This document shows positions 26,101-37,600 of a DNA stretch of 64,000 nt, one piece after another. The translations under genes and the position numbers were made by a program. Source of the DNA: Rotaria macrura (taxonomy: Eukaryota > Rotifera > Eurotatoria > Philodinida > Philodinidae). How positions within the stretch are numbered: position 1 is the stretch's first letter; every line of letters starts with the position of its first letter. The notes under the pieces are model-generated. The model worked only from the letters and a program-made list of their open reading frames with translations. It did not search any database and was not told the origin of the DNA. The stretch lies in assembly GCA_900239685.1 (NCBI GenBank), contig OENT01000331.1, positions 62,001 to 126,000 of the forward strand, written 5' to 3'.

Positions 26101-26297
26101 GCTTTATCGTCATGAATGGGTTTAATCTTGGCCGGTACAGTGAAAGAGGACCGCAACGTACAATCTATGTGCCGGTTCATATTTTGAAGCCAGGTAGAAA
26201 CGAAATTTTAGTGTTCGAGAGTGATCGGCAGCAAATGTCATTCGATGCGAACGAAAGAAATATGTCATTTGTGAGCCGTCCTCTTTGGACGAACTGA
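23162..26297 (+). pseudogene. GH35 beta-galactosidase-like gene with in-frame TGA
   Basis: Exon 23162-23305 (reading FTISGNDFLKDNQVYQIISG, SMHYWRSLPQ, donor gtaaat) joins in phase 0 to 24555-26297 (acceptor tgttcag; DWKDRLVSIKQLGCNTVTTY). GH35 landmarks follow: a HEPEDGVF stretch, GPYITAEVDFGGFPYW, and the nucleophile region MVMEYYPGWMDY (Glu codon 25179-25181). The acid/base motif, normally Q-x-E-N-E-Y-G, is QIEDDTD here, so the catalytic Glu position is Asp (codon 24930-24932). The same reading frame is cut by TGA at 25866-25868 and then continues uninterrupted to 26297 with the typical C-terminal jelly-roll features (GWGFGFIVMNGFNLGRYSERGPQ). No initiator Met was found for the 5' exon. The simplest view is a decaying or non-catalytic copy. 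A sequencing error or readthrough cannot be excluded. AATAAA (26297-26302) overlaps the final stop. Confidence 0.82.
23306..24554 (+). other. 1.25-kb intron of the GH35-like gene
   Basis: It lies between donor CCACAG|gtaaat and acceptor gttcag|GATTGG. It is far longer than the usual 43-70 nt in this window. Short open frames inside it have no recognisable domain. It carries an (aagg)n-like microsatellite near 24,176-24,195. Confidence 0.6.
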
Positions 26298-29200
26298 ATA
26301 AAGGACGTAGGAGATCGCGACGTTTACTTCATTATCTTTTCATTGATTGGTGTAAATATTCGTTGATAGGTGAAATATATAAGTGTTCAACTGAGTCAAA
26401 CATGTCCTGCTCTCAGATATGCTATCCGGGCTATATCACCGGGGTGATAAGTGGCCTTTATGCCCAAATCGCTTTCACTATTCAGTATCAAACTATGTTT
26501 GTTAAACGACAACGAACAATAATAACAATATGATGCAAGATCTAAAAGGTAACACTGTACTGATTTTGCGTTTCATGTAATTATCGACAACAACAGCAGA
26601 CAATAATCAGAAGCATCGGCGTGTGTGAGTCCGCTGAAAGTGTATACAGTAATAATATTATTATATTATCTACCTTAACGGAGTAAAGGGAGAGGAGAAG
26701 CTAATGCATGACTTGGTACAAAGAATTGCCATGTGATCAGCAAATACCGCATGATTTAACATAAACGACAGATTTTATTCTGCGAAGGATTTGACATTTA
26801 TATTCGTTGGCATAAAGATCGTGCTCAGAGATCACTCAGATAGTTGCCAACATAGCCACTAGAAGATTTGTCTAACATAGAGAGAATTGTTGACGATTCA
26901 CAAGAATCATGTTATCGTTGATCATGTGCATAAGATCAAGTTCAACCAATTGTTGCTCGAAACAAGGGTTCAAATGATCTTTCTGGTGGCTTAATCAATG
27001 TTTCTCGAATAGGGAGATAGACTATGTCCGATCGAAAATCGCGATATCAAATGCTCATTGGCGAGAAGAAAGTCATAGATTAATCGATAGAATGGTATGA
27101 ATGAATAGAGTGCAGCTGCACAATAAATACCGTCGTCGATTCTTCACGGCAATGTGCATTAATGAAACGATTGAGAATGAGAACACTTGACTACGAACAC
27201 AAGAGACTTATACGATAGGACAGAGAGGATCAATGACGGTATAGAAATATGAGCGATGGCCTTCTTTTCTGCATTGTTCAAATGTTTATCGTTCATTGCA
27301 AAACTGCATCGTTTCTCTTATTGAACTAAAAGCAAGATAAGATCAATATTTTTGAACGATGGGGAAACAAGTGAAAGGATTTTCTCTCTCGACGGGGGCT
27401 GGTTGAGTGTTTGGGAGGAGAGAGTTTTCTGTCATCACTAAAGTCTCTTGAGATTTAAGTTTTCCAAGAAAAGAAAATAACTGAACATTGTGAAAAAAAA
27501 GAATGTCGTTCGCCTTGGTTTTCTACTCGCCCTTTTGACAAGGCGATTGTCGAATGAACGAATCAGATAATCTGTAAACTAAACTTCAATCAACGGAGGA
27601 AAACTCGTCGCATCAACTTGAGTTGACATCAAACTGACGAGAAGCAGCAAACGCAAGTTTCTTTCACATTTAACAAAACTGAAACTTGTCTCAAACAGTC
27701 ATGAGAACTTGCAGAGGTCGTCCTTTGACTTCGTTGCGTCGACATGGATCGTTTCGATGAGCAACTTTCCATTTGTTCGACAGTTTAAAAGTCAAGGATA
27801 CCGACGAGAGCTAAGAAGAGATATTTCTTATATTGAATGTAACGGATTAGAATCCATTCAAGTTAGTTTCAACTGTCTATTGAATGTAAGAGTGCTCTCA
27901 TCGAGCCCTTGCTGTTCCTCGAATTGTCAGAGAGAGGAAAACCTCTTGAACAACTTGCAATGACTAGAGTAACCTGCATTGTTTCACAGTTGCTCTTCAT
28001 TTGGAAAACATCGTTAGAAAAGCGTGAGTTTTATTGTTCTAATGTCTTCGAAAACATTGGCAAAACTGTTCATTCTTTCTTTTAATGGTAAAATTAACGT
28101 TGGAAGTTTCGAACGCCACTGAAACTTATCCACGATTTTAGAACTCGTTACAATAAACAATAAATCAGTTGATATTCCAACCTCAAATTATTGTTTATTC
28201 GGCTGATCAAAGATCTTCTTGATCGACCTATGTATGCACTGCAGTCTAGGAAAACAAAAACACACTTTTTAACTTTCCACGTACTCTCGTTCCCTGACAA
28301 ATCGAGTCAACGTCTTCAGGGAACTCAGCCTTTCTACAGTGAGAACATTCAATAGTTTGTATGCTAGAGTCGAGCAAATGCTAGATGAAACATAACAGAA
28401 CTAAATGCCCTAAGATGGCCTGATGACGATCTTCTTGTAAAAATATGCTGAATTTTCAGATGGTTTTAGTGATTGTTGAAGAGTTGCCCTCATAATCTTA
28501 TGAGCATCGTTTGTCTCCTGCCGGTTTGTGTGTTATTGAATATTTCTGTGAACGACGCACGTGTACACGTATATTTGAACTAGATCAAGATCTTTACCTA
28601 GAGCCGGCCTATGGTGGCTCCACTCTGCGGTGTTTGATTGGAGCGATCTCAAATCGGATTAATGGTTGCTCCAACTTACTTTGTGTCCCTTTACGATTCT
28701 CACCAGTTGACATACTTGAACTCAAATATATTTGATAACTGAACTGTTGTATTTGAATAGAAAACGCTTCGTGTAACTTTTTACGGCCGGGAAAACCTGC
28801 AAAAGAAGAAACAACACGGAATTCAGTATGAATCTACGCACGATTGAACATGGAAACGACGAACGGAAATTAATTACATAAAGACGATTCGCTATTTTTT
28901 CAGAGACATCGTTTCAACAAATGAGATTCGATTCGATTTGAAAACCTAAAATCTCAATATTAACAATCTTCAAAACACGTTCGACGGCTGGTTTCTATGC
29001 AGACAGCTAATTTTCTTTCCTTTCTTATCGTGCCATTAGTTTGAAAAACGTTTTTCAATATGACATCAATGATATTTCAATCGAAGGCAAAATGAAAATC
29101 TGACAACTTCAAGTTCAGAGCAGGTAGACAGTGGTATTCGGTTGAACCATTCGACGGGATCGCTTCTGGATCGATGTACGTGTAAGTTCAGTTATTGGCT

Positions 29201-29510
29201 CAAATTCGTGTTTGTTTTGATAATTCGAACGAAATATCTCCGTCAATCGGTACTTATTTATACGAATTGAAGCATAGGAGAAACTAATCTTGGCTGCGTT
29301 GAAGATCAACGATAATGAGTGTTCCTTCCATTGTACCTGGTTTATCCATCAGAGATAAACTTGGTTCTTTCGGCAAGTTGACTTTGAGACGAACCGCTCG
29401 TGTTACTCATTGCTCATCTTAAATTCTTAAAAGGGCACAGCCTTAGTTAACTTGTGGCGGTAGACAACCGTCAGTATTTGTTGTGTTCTTGCATGTGGTT
29501 CTTGTTTTTT
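26298..29510. other. Non-coding stretch, nothing recognised
   Basis: Downstream of the GH35-like gene. Only short open frames are present, with no domain or convincing splice-site pair. Confidence 0.5.
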
Positions 29511-29877
29511 TCATCTGATTTTGTTGAGTTGTTTCTCGAGAAGCGGAAGATCAAATAAATTGCAGAAGACGAGAAGTTCCGTTGGATCGTATTCAATGCT
29601 GATGGTGGACATCAGGTGATCATAGTCATTTGTTTTATCGTCTGCATCGTCAACATAGAGGGGATGATACATGGATGTCGGCGAACAAGATGGGCTCTAA
29701 GCGAGGCACAATATCGTTTAAACTGAGGCTCTCCTTCATTATGGAATTGCCACTTGTCAAACTCGAAATAAAAAGCAACAATCGTGCCGGTATCGTTTTC
29801 ATCCTCTGTTATCATCAATTCTCCTGATTTATCGAACGAATCAATTGTCGACAAATCCAACAAGCATAGTACAAACC
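29511..29877 (-). CDS. Two coding-like 3' exons of an unrecognised gene
   Basis: The terminal exon 29511-29694 reads PSCSPTSMYHPLYVDDADDK, then SISIEYDPTELLVFCNLFDL, and stops at TGA 29511-29513. The exon before it (29754 to about 29877) reads DSFDKSGELMITEDENDTG, then AFYFEFD, and ends at donor gtggca. The 59-nt intron between them joins in phase if the acceptor is ttagag. The acidic, evenly composed sequence looks coding, but no family is recognised. The 5' side runs into a cluster of palindromic repeats. These exons may belong to the same gene as the exon at 31153-31350; that is unproven. Confidence 0.42.
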
Positions 29878-29899
29878 TTTCACATAGAAACATCACCAG

Positions 29900-30450
29900 T
29901 GGCAGAATTCATTACAAGCAGAATTCAAGAATCCTGCACGTTCTTTAAATCAGCATAGTGCACTTACATATATATATATATAACGTATACATGTATCTGT
30001 ATATACTCGTATGTCATTTTCAGAATTTTGTTCGTTCTGTAAATAAGCCTTATATGCTTCTATATGTATGTATCACTACCAGAATTCTTATCTCCCAGCA
30101 GAATTCTGTTTTCTATTATCTTTATTCACGTTCACTGCCTATAAATCTTCCTCACTGATCCGACGATGCTCTTAAAATCTGACGTAGTCATCACAAGAGC
30201 TCGAGATCATCTTTACAAAATGCTCCTGTATGAGGATCCAAAAGTCACACAAATCAGTGGTTAACGAACAGAATTCTGACAAAATTCTGCTGCACAAACA
30301 AAACTCTAAGCAGAATTCTGCTTTACTCTTAAGGGTTTTTGTGGATGAAGAGACGTAATAGGATACAAAATTTTGCTTAGGGAACAGATGTAGCTTTAGA
30401 TAATATTGTATGATACAGAATTCTTGAATTCTGTTTGTGAGAATTCTGCC
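29900..30450. repeat. Cluster of CAGAATTCTG palindromes
   Basis: The 10-bp palindrome CAGAATTCTG, or its half forms, recurs at about 29903, 29919, 30021 (degenerate), 30080, 30099, 30269, 30281, 30311, 30416, 30426 and 30441. Spacing is irregular. A short (ta)n run lies at about 29,966-29,980. Nothing comparable is seen elsewhere in the window. Confidence 0.6.
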
Positions 30451-31152
30451 GCCCCTCATAATAGCGGCATCCACGTTCGCCGCTTGTACGTGTGACATGT
30501 TACGAACAATAGCGATGCACGTTCAAAACTTCTGCCCAGTTCGACTTCGTTCGTCGGAAGATTCGCACGAAGGGTTGCTGTGATGTGGTGAATCGAGTTA
30601 TTAGATGTTTTATTCACACTCACTGAGTCGAGATTTAGACTTACCCTCAGTGCCCATGACCGAAATTCGACACGTCGTCGCGCCTCAGCTAACTACGTGG
30701 CAAAACTTGGACAAATGCGTGCTCACATCTGCTAATATGTGGCTTGGACCAGTGGGCAGGTTCTTTGAGTCATCAGGTGCCGATATTTAAAGAGAAAAGT
30801 TTTTAAAATCTACAATCCGAAATCGATGCTTCATATGAATATTGGTGTGTTGATAAGTGCAGTGAGAATTCCAAAAGATATCGAAAAGCTATCGTCGGTA
30901 ACTGTTATTCCTGTTCAATGTTGGAGAATAGTAGAACTCTTCATGGAATACTGCTATAAGCCTATTAGTATTATAGGTTGTAAGTTCCATGTCCTTGATC
31001 ACAGCTGAGTCTAAAACGAGCCTTTTCTTAAATAATTGCGTGCTATAGGTCTGACTTCTATTCAGGTGTGATGTTAGATTCTGACAATTATCCCAATAGA
31101 CACTTCCGTTTCTTTCCATACGTACTCTCTCTTACATTTCAATGAGACTTAC

Positions 31153-31350
31153 GAATGAAAGATTTCCACCGTCGAAAAACATGACTTTTCTCAATTTTTC
31201 ACCGCCTCTGAGATTTAGTCTATTCGGCCCATAAAAGATATGTTCTATTTCGAATCCAAGTGTACGGTACACGAACATGTTTTCTAAATCAGCGACATTC
31301 ATCAAATCTTGAGCAACAATATGAATTAAACGCTTCGCTTTTCTACCGGA
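31153..31350 (-). CDS. Internal coding exon, family unknown
   Basis: The 66-codon exon lies between acceptor cgcacaag and donor gtaagt, phase 0 at both ends. It reads SGRKAKRLIHIVAQDLMNVA, then ENMFVYRTLGFEIEHIFYG, then GGEKLRKVMFFDGGNLSF. It has no stop, a strong donor, and a protein-like mix of charged and hydrophobic residues. Downstream exons could not be joined with confidence; the next open stretch (about 30890-31100) does not match in phase. No family is recognised. Confidence 0.42.
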
Positions 31351-32758
31351 CTTGTGCGAGAGGCAATTTGTAACTCAGCAATTTGAATTCGAATGAAATT
31401 GAAAATTTCCGCTATGCTAACCGGAGACATGAATCGATCGTAAAAGATTTATTTATATTTGAATTCGAATGAGGCAACGATTCAGTATATCTGAATGAGA
31501 CTGCACATCTAACGCGTTTTCATCGGCACGCGTGTAGAGATACTCGACAAAGGCTCAATCTATAGAAAATGCTTTATCATAGCTTTGCAGAGAAATTCTG
31601 CGGTCGATTGATATTGGATGTAAAAACGTTTGAAATAGTCGAATACGATAGATAACACTTTTATCTATCGATCAGTGAAAACGATTGTCTCGGACAAAAG
31701 AAAACATTGCTTATAAATGTTGTTTAACTCGAGCTGGACTAGATCTAGTATCGTGATTGGACTGCCAGAAAGTTCATCACGTCTACGTTAGACTACCAGA
31801 TATGTTTTACAACGAACTTCACAGATCGATAGGGAAGAATTTTCTCTACGTAGTTTGTGAAGAAAGTTCTTTAAAAATATGAAAAAATAGAAAAGATATT
31901 TATGTCACGAGACACGCGTTCTATTTTAATTGTGCATTTAACTGACGTCACTCGAATGTTGAATTGATTCTCCTGACAAAAATGTCTAAAACTAGTACGA
32001 CAACAGTGTATTCTAGTCTAGACATGGTTGATTTTGTCAGTGAACTGCTTTGAGTGAACTCGTCTGGGTCGAACACGGACACGTCTTACTGATACGAGTC
32101 AGATTCAAATAAATCGAATTTTCAGCGAAGATATTTTCCAGCTCATTCGCACAAAATCAAGATGAGTACTCGAACATTTCGTTTTCGATTCATTTCATAG
32201 TAAGTTCTCAAGGGACAAAATGGAGATTTGGAACAGTGTGCAACTCATCAGGTGCATCATTTGTGAATTGAAGTTGATGCTTGAGTCCAGCATTCATCTG
32301 GCCCGTTGCCGGTCTGTCCGGTAAAGTACTCAATTGAGTTCATCCGACTTGTCCCATAATCAAATGATGAACTAGAATACGAAATGAAACGAATCGATCG
32401 ACTGGTAATAGAGCTTCATGGCGGCGTTTGTCTCGGCGGAAGAAAAACAAGCATGCAAATGCTCGCCACAGTGCTGTTCAATTGATGATTTCGATCGGCG
32501 ATCCTCGATTAACTTTCCCTGCTCTCAAAGAGGATTGTCGACATGCTAAACCCATGGACTCCATAAATCAATAGGATATTTGATTTATTTGATTTGTTTT
32601 CCTTTTCACTTGGCAAGATTTTTCTTCGAAATCAAAAGCGTTGCTAATCATTTCTCGTACTCACCATTGTGACAACGATGTGTTCGAACTGGTGCAAATA
32701 TCATTGACGTTCTATGACAAATTAATGCAACACAAACATGGCGTTGTTCAGATATGAA
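31351..32758. other. Non-coding stretch, nothing recognised
   Basis: AT-rich sequence with frequent stops on both strands. It may contain undetected 5' exons of the gene represented at 31153-31350. Confidence 0.4.
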
Positions 32759-34235
32759 TAGGGATGCACCGATTCCAAGTCTAACCAATTCTAATTCCAA
32801 TTCTAGACTTGGAATTGGCTTGAAGTCGAAAAAGTAATTCACTTGAATTTGCTAGAAAGTCAAATCCTGCTCCATTCAAACCCAGTTCTTCGATGCCACT
32901 GACTTCATCTGTAGTTAGAATCAGAAGTCGGAAGGTACCGTTCCCTTAGCAAGTAGCTAGTAACAAGGATATCCTGAGCCGACAAACACGGGGGGAGAGC
33001 ACGTAGTGAATCTTTTTGAAAAAGAAGACTAAATATTGTAAACTTTTCGGGATCTAAAGCGTACTCGCTCACACAATACAAGAGAATTTACGATTTCACA
33101 CTAAAAACTGATCCTTTTTGATGATTAGAGGGGAAGGGGTGATGGTCTCAATCCCGCCAATCTCGTCCGTGGCTGGGACACCACTGACGCGAAACAGTAG
33201 CAGACTGTTACCGGTTAATGGATAACGAAGTAACTGGAAAAATGATTCTTTCACTTATCAGGAAAATAGTTCTTCAGGGAATATGACTAAACTCTGTAAA
33301 GTTGCGCTGAACAGAATCAGGTAGTTTGAATTAAAGCTTCGTCTTTCTCAAAATCTGCCCGGTGAACCACTAAGCAATAGAAATTGTGTTTTCAAAAAAA
33401 TGGTTCTCTAGGGACAATTCAATGTCTAACGTTTGAGTATGAGCTCCGATTTTTCTAAATTCAGTTTTCTATCATCTCCTGGCTAACAGCCGGATTTTCA
33501 GAAAAGTAGCACAGAGTTGAATTCCACCGATTTACGTGAGTCCACCTTGACAGGGTTCAGCAGAGATACACAAATTCCTATTTGTTGACACTAAAGATCG
33601 ATCACTTCCGGTATTTAGAACCGTCGATTCCGACTGATTCTCCGAGTCAAAGCGATTCAATTGTGATCGCTCTTTTTTTTTATGCTATTGCCATCGTTGG
33701 CGAAGAACGAATAAAATATGCAAGAATCGACTGGCGTTGACCAAAAATGCATGATTTACAGTCGATTCCGACCAATTCTCGAATCATTCAGTCGTTTTTC
33801 GTCAAAATTGACAGCAGCATAAAAAAGAGCAATCAAAATTGAATCGGTTTGACTCGGAGAATAGGTTGGCATTGACGGTTCTAAATAACGTAAATGATCG
33901 ATCTTTAATGTCGAAAAATAGGAATTGGTGTATCTCTAGAATTCAGTTATTTTCCATAGAAACATCTTGTGCTGATAGTAATTGGAAGACTCGTTTTTCC
34001 CGCTACTCCGTTTCAGTTGCCAGCTACTTGGTGATGTAACGGTACTTTCCAACTTCTGATTCTAACTACAGATGAAGTCAGTGACATCGAAGAACTGGGT
34101 TTGAGTGGAGTAGGATTTGACTTTCTAGCAATTTCGAGTGAATTGCTTCTTCGACTCCATCGCAGTTCCAATTCCAATCGAGACCAGTCAATTCCAACAG
34201 TTGGAATTGACCAGCATTGGAATTGCGCATCCCTA
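32759..34235. mobile_element. hAT-like foldback element with nested inverted repeats
   Basis: The left end is TAGGGATGCACCGATTCC; the reverse complement of the right end is TAGGGATGCGCAATTCC. The 8-bp flanks gatatgaa (32751-32758) and gatgtgaa (34236-34243) match at 7 of 8 positions, a target-site duplication of the hAT type. The arms are long: about 32759-32967 pairs with about 34012-34235, and an inner pair (about 33562-33690 with 33815-33938) is also inverted. The left arm is interrupted by about 590 bp with no inverted partner (about 32970-33560). No transposase frame is seen. Confidence 0.75.
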
Positions 34236-34436
34236 GATGTGAACGCAGTATACAATTAAAAAGAGAAGAGAGAAATATTTGTTATCGTAAGAATAGACTG
34301 TAGATTGTTTGAATAGAAGCGCATGTTCTAATGCTCCGTTAGTGATAGGCACAAAATCCTATTGAATAGATTTGTGGACAGGAGAGAACAAATGTATCGT
34401 CATCAACGCCTATTTAATGCTTACAGGGTTAGATGA

Positions 34437-34578
34437 ATTCCGGCCCAAGGAATTTCCGGGCCGGACTTTCGGCCTCAAAAAAAAACATTTCATCATATAA
34501 TTGAGTCATGCTCATCCTCATCTTCATTTTATATTGGTCCTGAAGTCCCGGCCGAAACTCCGGGCTCCGAATTAATTA
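34437..34578. repeat. GC-rich hairpin MITE-like repeat
   Basis: Imperfect inverted arms rich in CCGG and GGCC words (left: AATTCCGGCCCAAGG...CGGACTTTCGG; right in reverse complement: AATTCGGAGCCCGG...GGACTTCAGG) flank an AT-rich loop of about 60 bp. It lies just beyond the poly(A) signal of the ABCH gene. Confidence 0.5.
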
Positions 34579-34686
34579 GAAAGCGAGAAAGATTTTAAAG
34601 AAAATTTATTCAAAAAGTTGGCATTTAAAACAACCAATCGATCGTTCAATAGGATGAAACGAACATATGCAAAGAGGATTTTTTTC

Positions 34687-37600
34687 TCATTTTCTGAGAG
34701 CAAACAGAATAGCGGCGATGATAAAAAAGCCCAAACTCCAAGCAGTAGAATTGACGAAACCAAACCATACTTTGAAATAGCCGAAAGACCAACCTAAGTA
34801 GAATTCAGAATAAGTAAATAGACCTGTTTAAATAGAAAGTAAATGAAATGTCCTACCTCTCGCCGCGATGCATCGCATGGCCTCGACTGGATGTGTTAAT
34901 GGAGTAAAATTACTTATGAAACGCATGGCTGTTGGCATCCCTTCGAGTGGCCAAATGACACCTGTGCTTTTTCAAATCATTTATCAGATGAGAATGAAAA
35001 CGATTTGTCGAAATCGAAACGAACCCGAGCTTAGCAATATGGGAAAGACACTTCCGAGTGCAACTTCCATAACTTCGATTTCTTGTTCGCAGACTGACGA
35101 TATTAAGAGACCTTGTAAGAAACGAAGATAATCCGGTGTTTCCTTTTGAACATCTTCATCTTACCGTAGCTCATGCCGCAGATCCCTTGGATAAAGATCA
35201 ATATCACGGCGAGGAACAGCGAACCTTTTATTTCGACCTTAACAAAACGAAATCATATTCGATCGATTAAGGTCAAATTGTGACGAACTTTGAAAATAAA
35301 ATCCGCAAAAACAATTAAAAGTACAATCTGAATGAATTGGATGAAAAACTTGACAATAATGTGGGCGAGCATAACTTCGATCGTTGTAACACCTGCAATC
35401 GAACTTCGTTCTAAAAGGCCTTCTTTCTTCTCCACAACAAACATCAATGCCGTTAGGCCGATAGCCAAGAAAAATATAATTGATATCATCATCCCTGGTG
35501 CGGCAAAGTTTAAAAACTTCGGCATAAGACTTCCATACAACGGATTTTCAATTATAACGGGAGGATCGGCTATCGACGGATCAATTTTGTAACTTGCTAG
35601 AACTTCTTTCAGGAAGACTTCCGTACTGTTCAATATAACACTTTGCATTGTTAAAGACACTTGCTGGTCTTCAAATGAAAAGCCAAGTCTATTTAGTGAC
35701 ACTCGAAAAGATTTGAACAGAATTTGGCGGAGAAAGAGGGTCGCTTTTACTCTTGAATCGCCCGTGACCCATCGCAAGAGTTGACTGACGAAAACGTCGA
35801 TGGCGGTTATTTTCAATAATCGCGGGTTTACCGCTTATCTCTTCGCTTTTCGAGATTGTGTAAATAGGGCATGTTTATAATCGATATACGTAGAAGTCAG
35901 ACATCTTTCACGAGAGACCAATCAGAGTCAATCGAACCCGATGTGGAGTTGGACATGATTCATAGATGATTGTCAACTTGAAGTGATTCTATTCGGATAG
36001 TTCTAATCGAGAAGAGTTAAACTTTAGATATCTTGTCTACGATTGAGACCATGATCTTGCTGGTTTTATGCTCGTTTCGACTGTTACAGAAGAATAGCGA
36101 TTCGTCTTCGTCTCTATATGGTGTCAGGCGAAAAAATATAGACGTGCGCAAGTCGATATAGGTGAATTGTCAACAAAAGAAATGATAATTTACAGACGAT
36201 GCTTCAATAGGCGTGTCCTTCAACGTCCGAGTTAAGAATATGCTGACTGTGAAACAGTTCATCTGTTTAGTTCGTTCTCAACGTTCAACTAAGAAACGAT
36301 GAAGCGATTAAAATCATAATCAGCTGAAGATTTCTGTTGAAGAAATGTTCGATCTACCGTTTCCTAATGTTGTTTTCAGCTAGAGAACGGCTCGTCCAAG
36401 TTTCGGTGAATAAATCAAATCGATCTTCATCCACTGTTACTCGACTGAAAACAACAGCTTCTGTCTCAGTGATTTGGAAGGGAAGTTTCGATATTCAATG
36501 AATTCGTTCTCTCAAGGCGCGCTCGGCGTCTAAAAGATCTTCAAATCATTAACTTAGCTAAGGAAATTCTGCCCGAGTCCAAAGTCGATGGTGTAAGAAG
36601 TCGACTTTCATCGAGAATAATTGAATGGGGAGAGAATGATGATTTCGAGTATCGACACGACATGTCGATGGCGTCCTAATCACATGCAGCATGAAGAAAA
36701 CAAGTGCACTCTTAAAAGAGTTTCGTTCTTCTCTACAATAACCAGTCCTCGTCGAGTAAATTCTTTTATTATAGCCTAAGAATATCACATCGAACTTAGT
36801 GATCCGATGTGAAATGGCTCGTTGGACTGATAAAGAGGCAAGTTCTGATTCGACTTTGCATGTGTGATCTGAGATATCAACGACTCGATTGTCGGTTGTC
36901 TCTTTGTTCTGTCTCAAGCAATATTCGAGTGACCTCTGCTTTTCATTTGACTCGTCAACATAAAATGACAGTTTGTTTGCTCATCTCGTCTTTAACTCAT
37001 CTTGATTTATTCTTCGAATTCGATCTTCCATGTAGTCACAAGTCACTCGATATCTAAACAGATAGGTTGACGATCGAAACAATTAATGCTGCTTTAACCG
37101 ATAGGACAGAATAGGAAAACTTGTTCAAAACAAAACGAGCTTTTGCTTCTCGTTCAATTCATCGATTTTACTCGCTCGACGAGTTCGCCGGATGGAAATT
37201 CGAGAGCGTCGAACAGACGATCGGTTTTTTCGAAGGATATTTCGTTGAACTTGATTTCAGTTCCCGTCTCGACTAACTTTTATCGGATGAGGTTCAACTT
37301 GAGAAATGATGAACTGAGAAGCGTTGTGAAAGTTCGACTTACTCGTCATGTCAAGATGGAGATGAAGCGATGATGCATTTAAAGTAGCCGGGTCGGTTTG
37401 AAACCCAATTAATCTTGGCAACAGAATAAACAAATCAAACAGTCGAGAAGAATTCGAATTAAAACACTTCAATCGAACTTATTTTTAATTGCTTGTGTAA
37501 AATTGTATTCAATGGCAGCAACGCCCCAATAATGTCCTTGTTTAACCGAGTCGACTGCTTTATTAAAATCATCGAATCGTGTCTAAAGACAAGTTCCCAA

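Noticed and set aside
34868..35592. Plus-strand frames of 86-87 aa across the ABCH 3' exons
   Set aside because: Antisense shadows of the ABCH membrane-domain exons.
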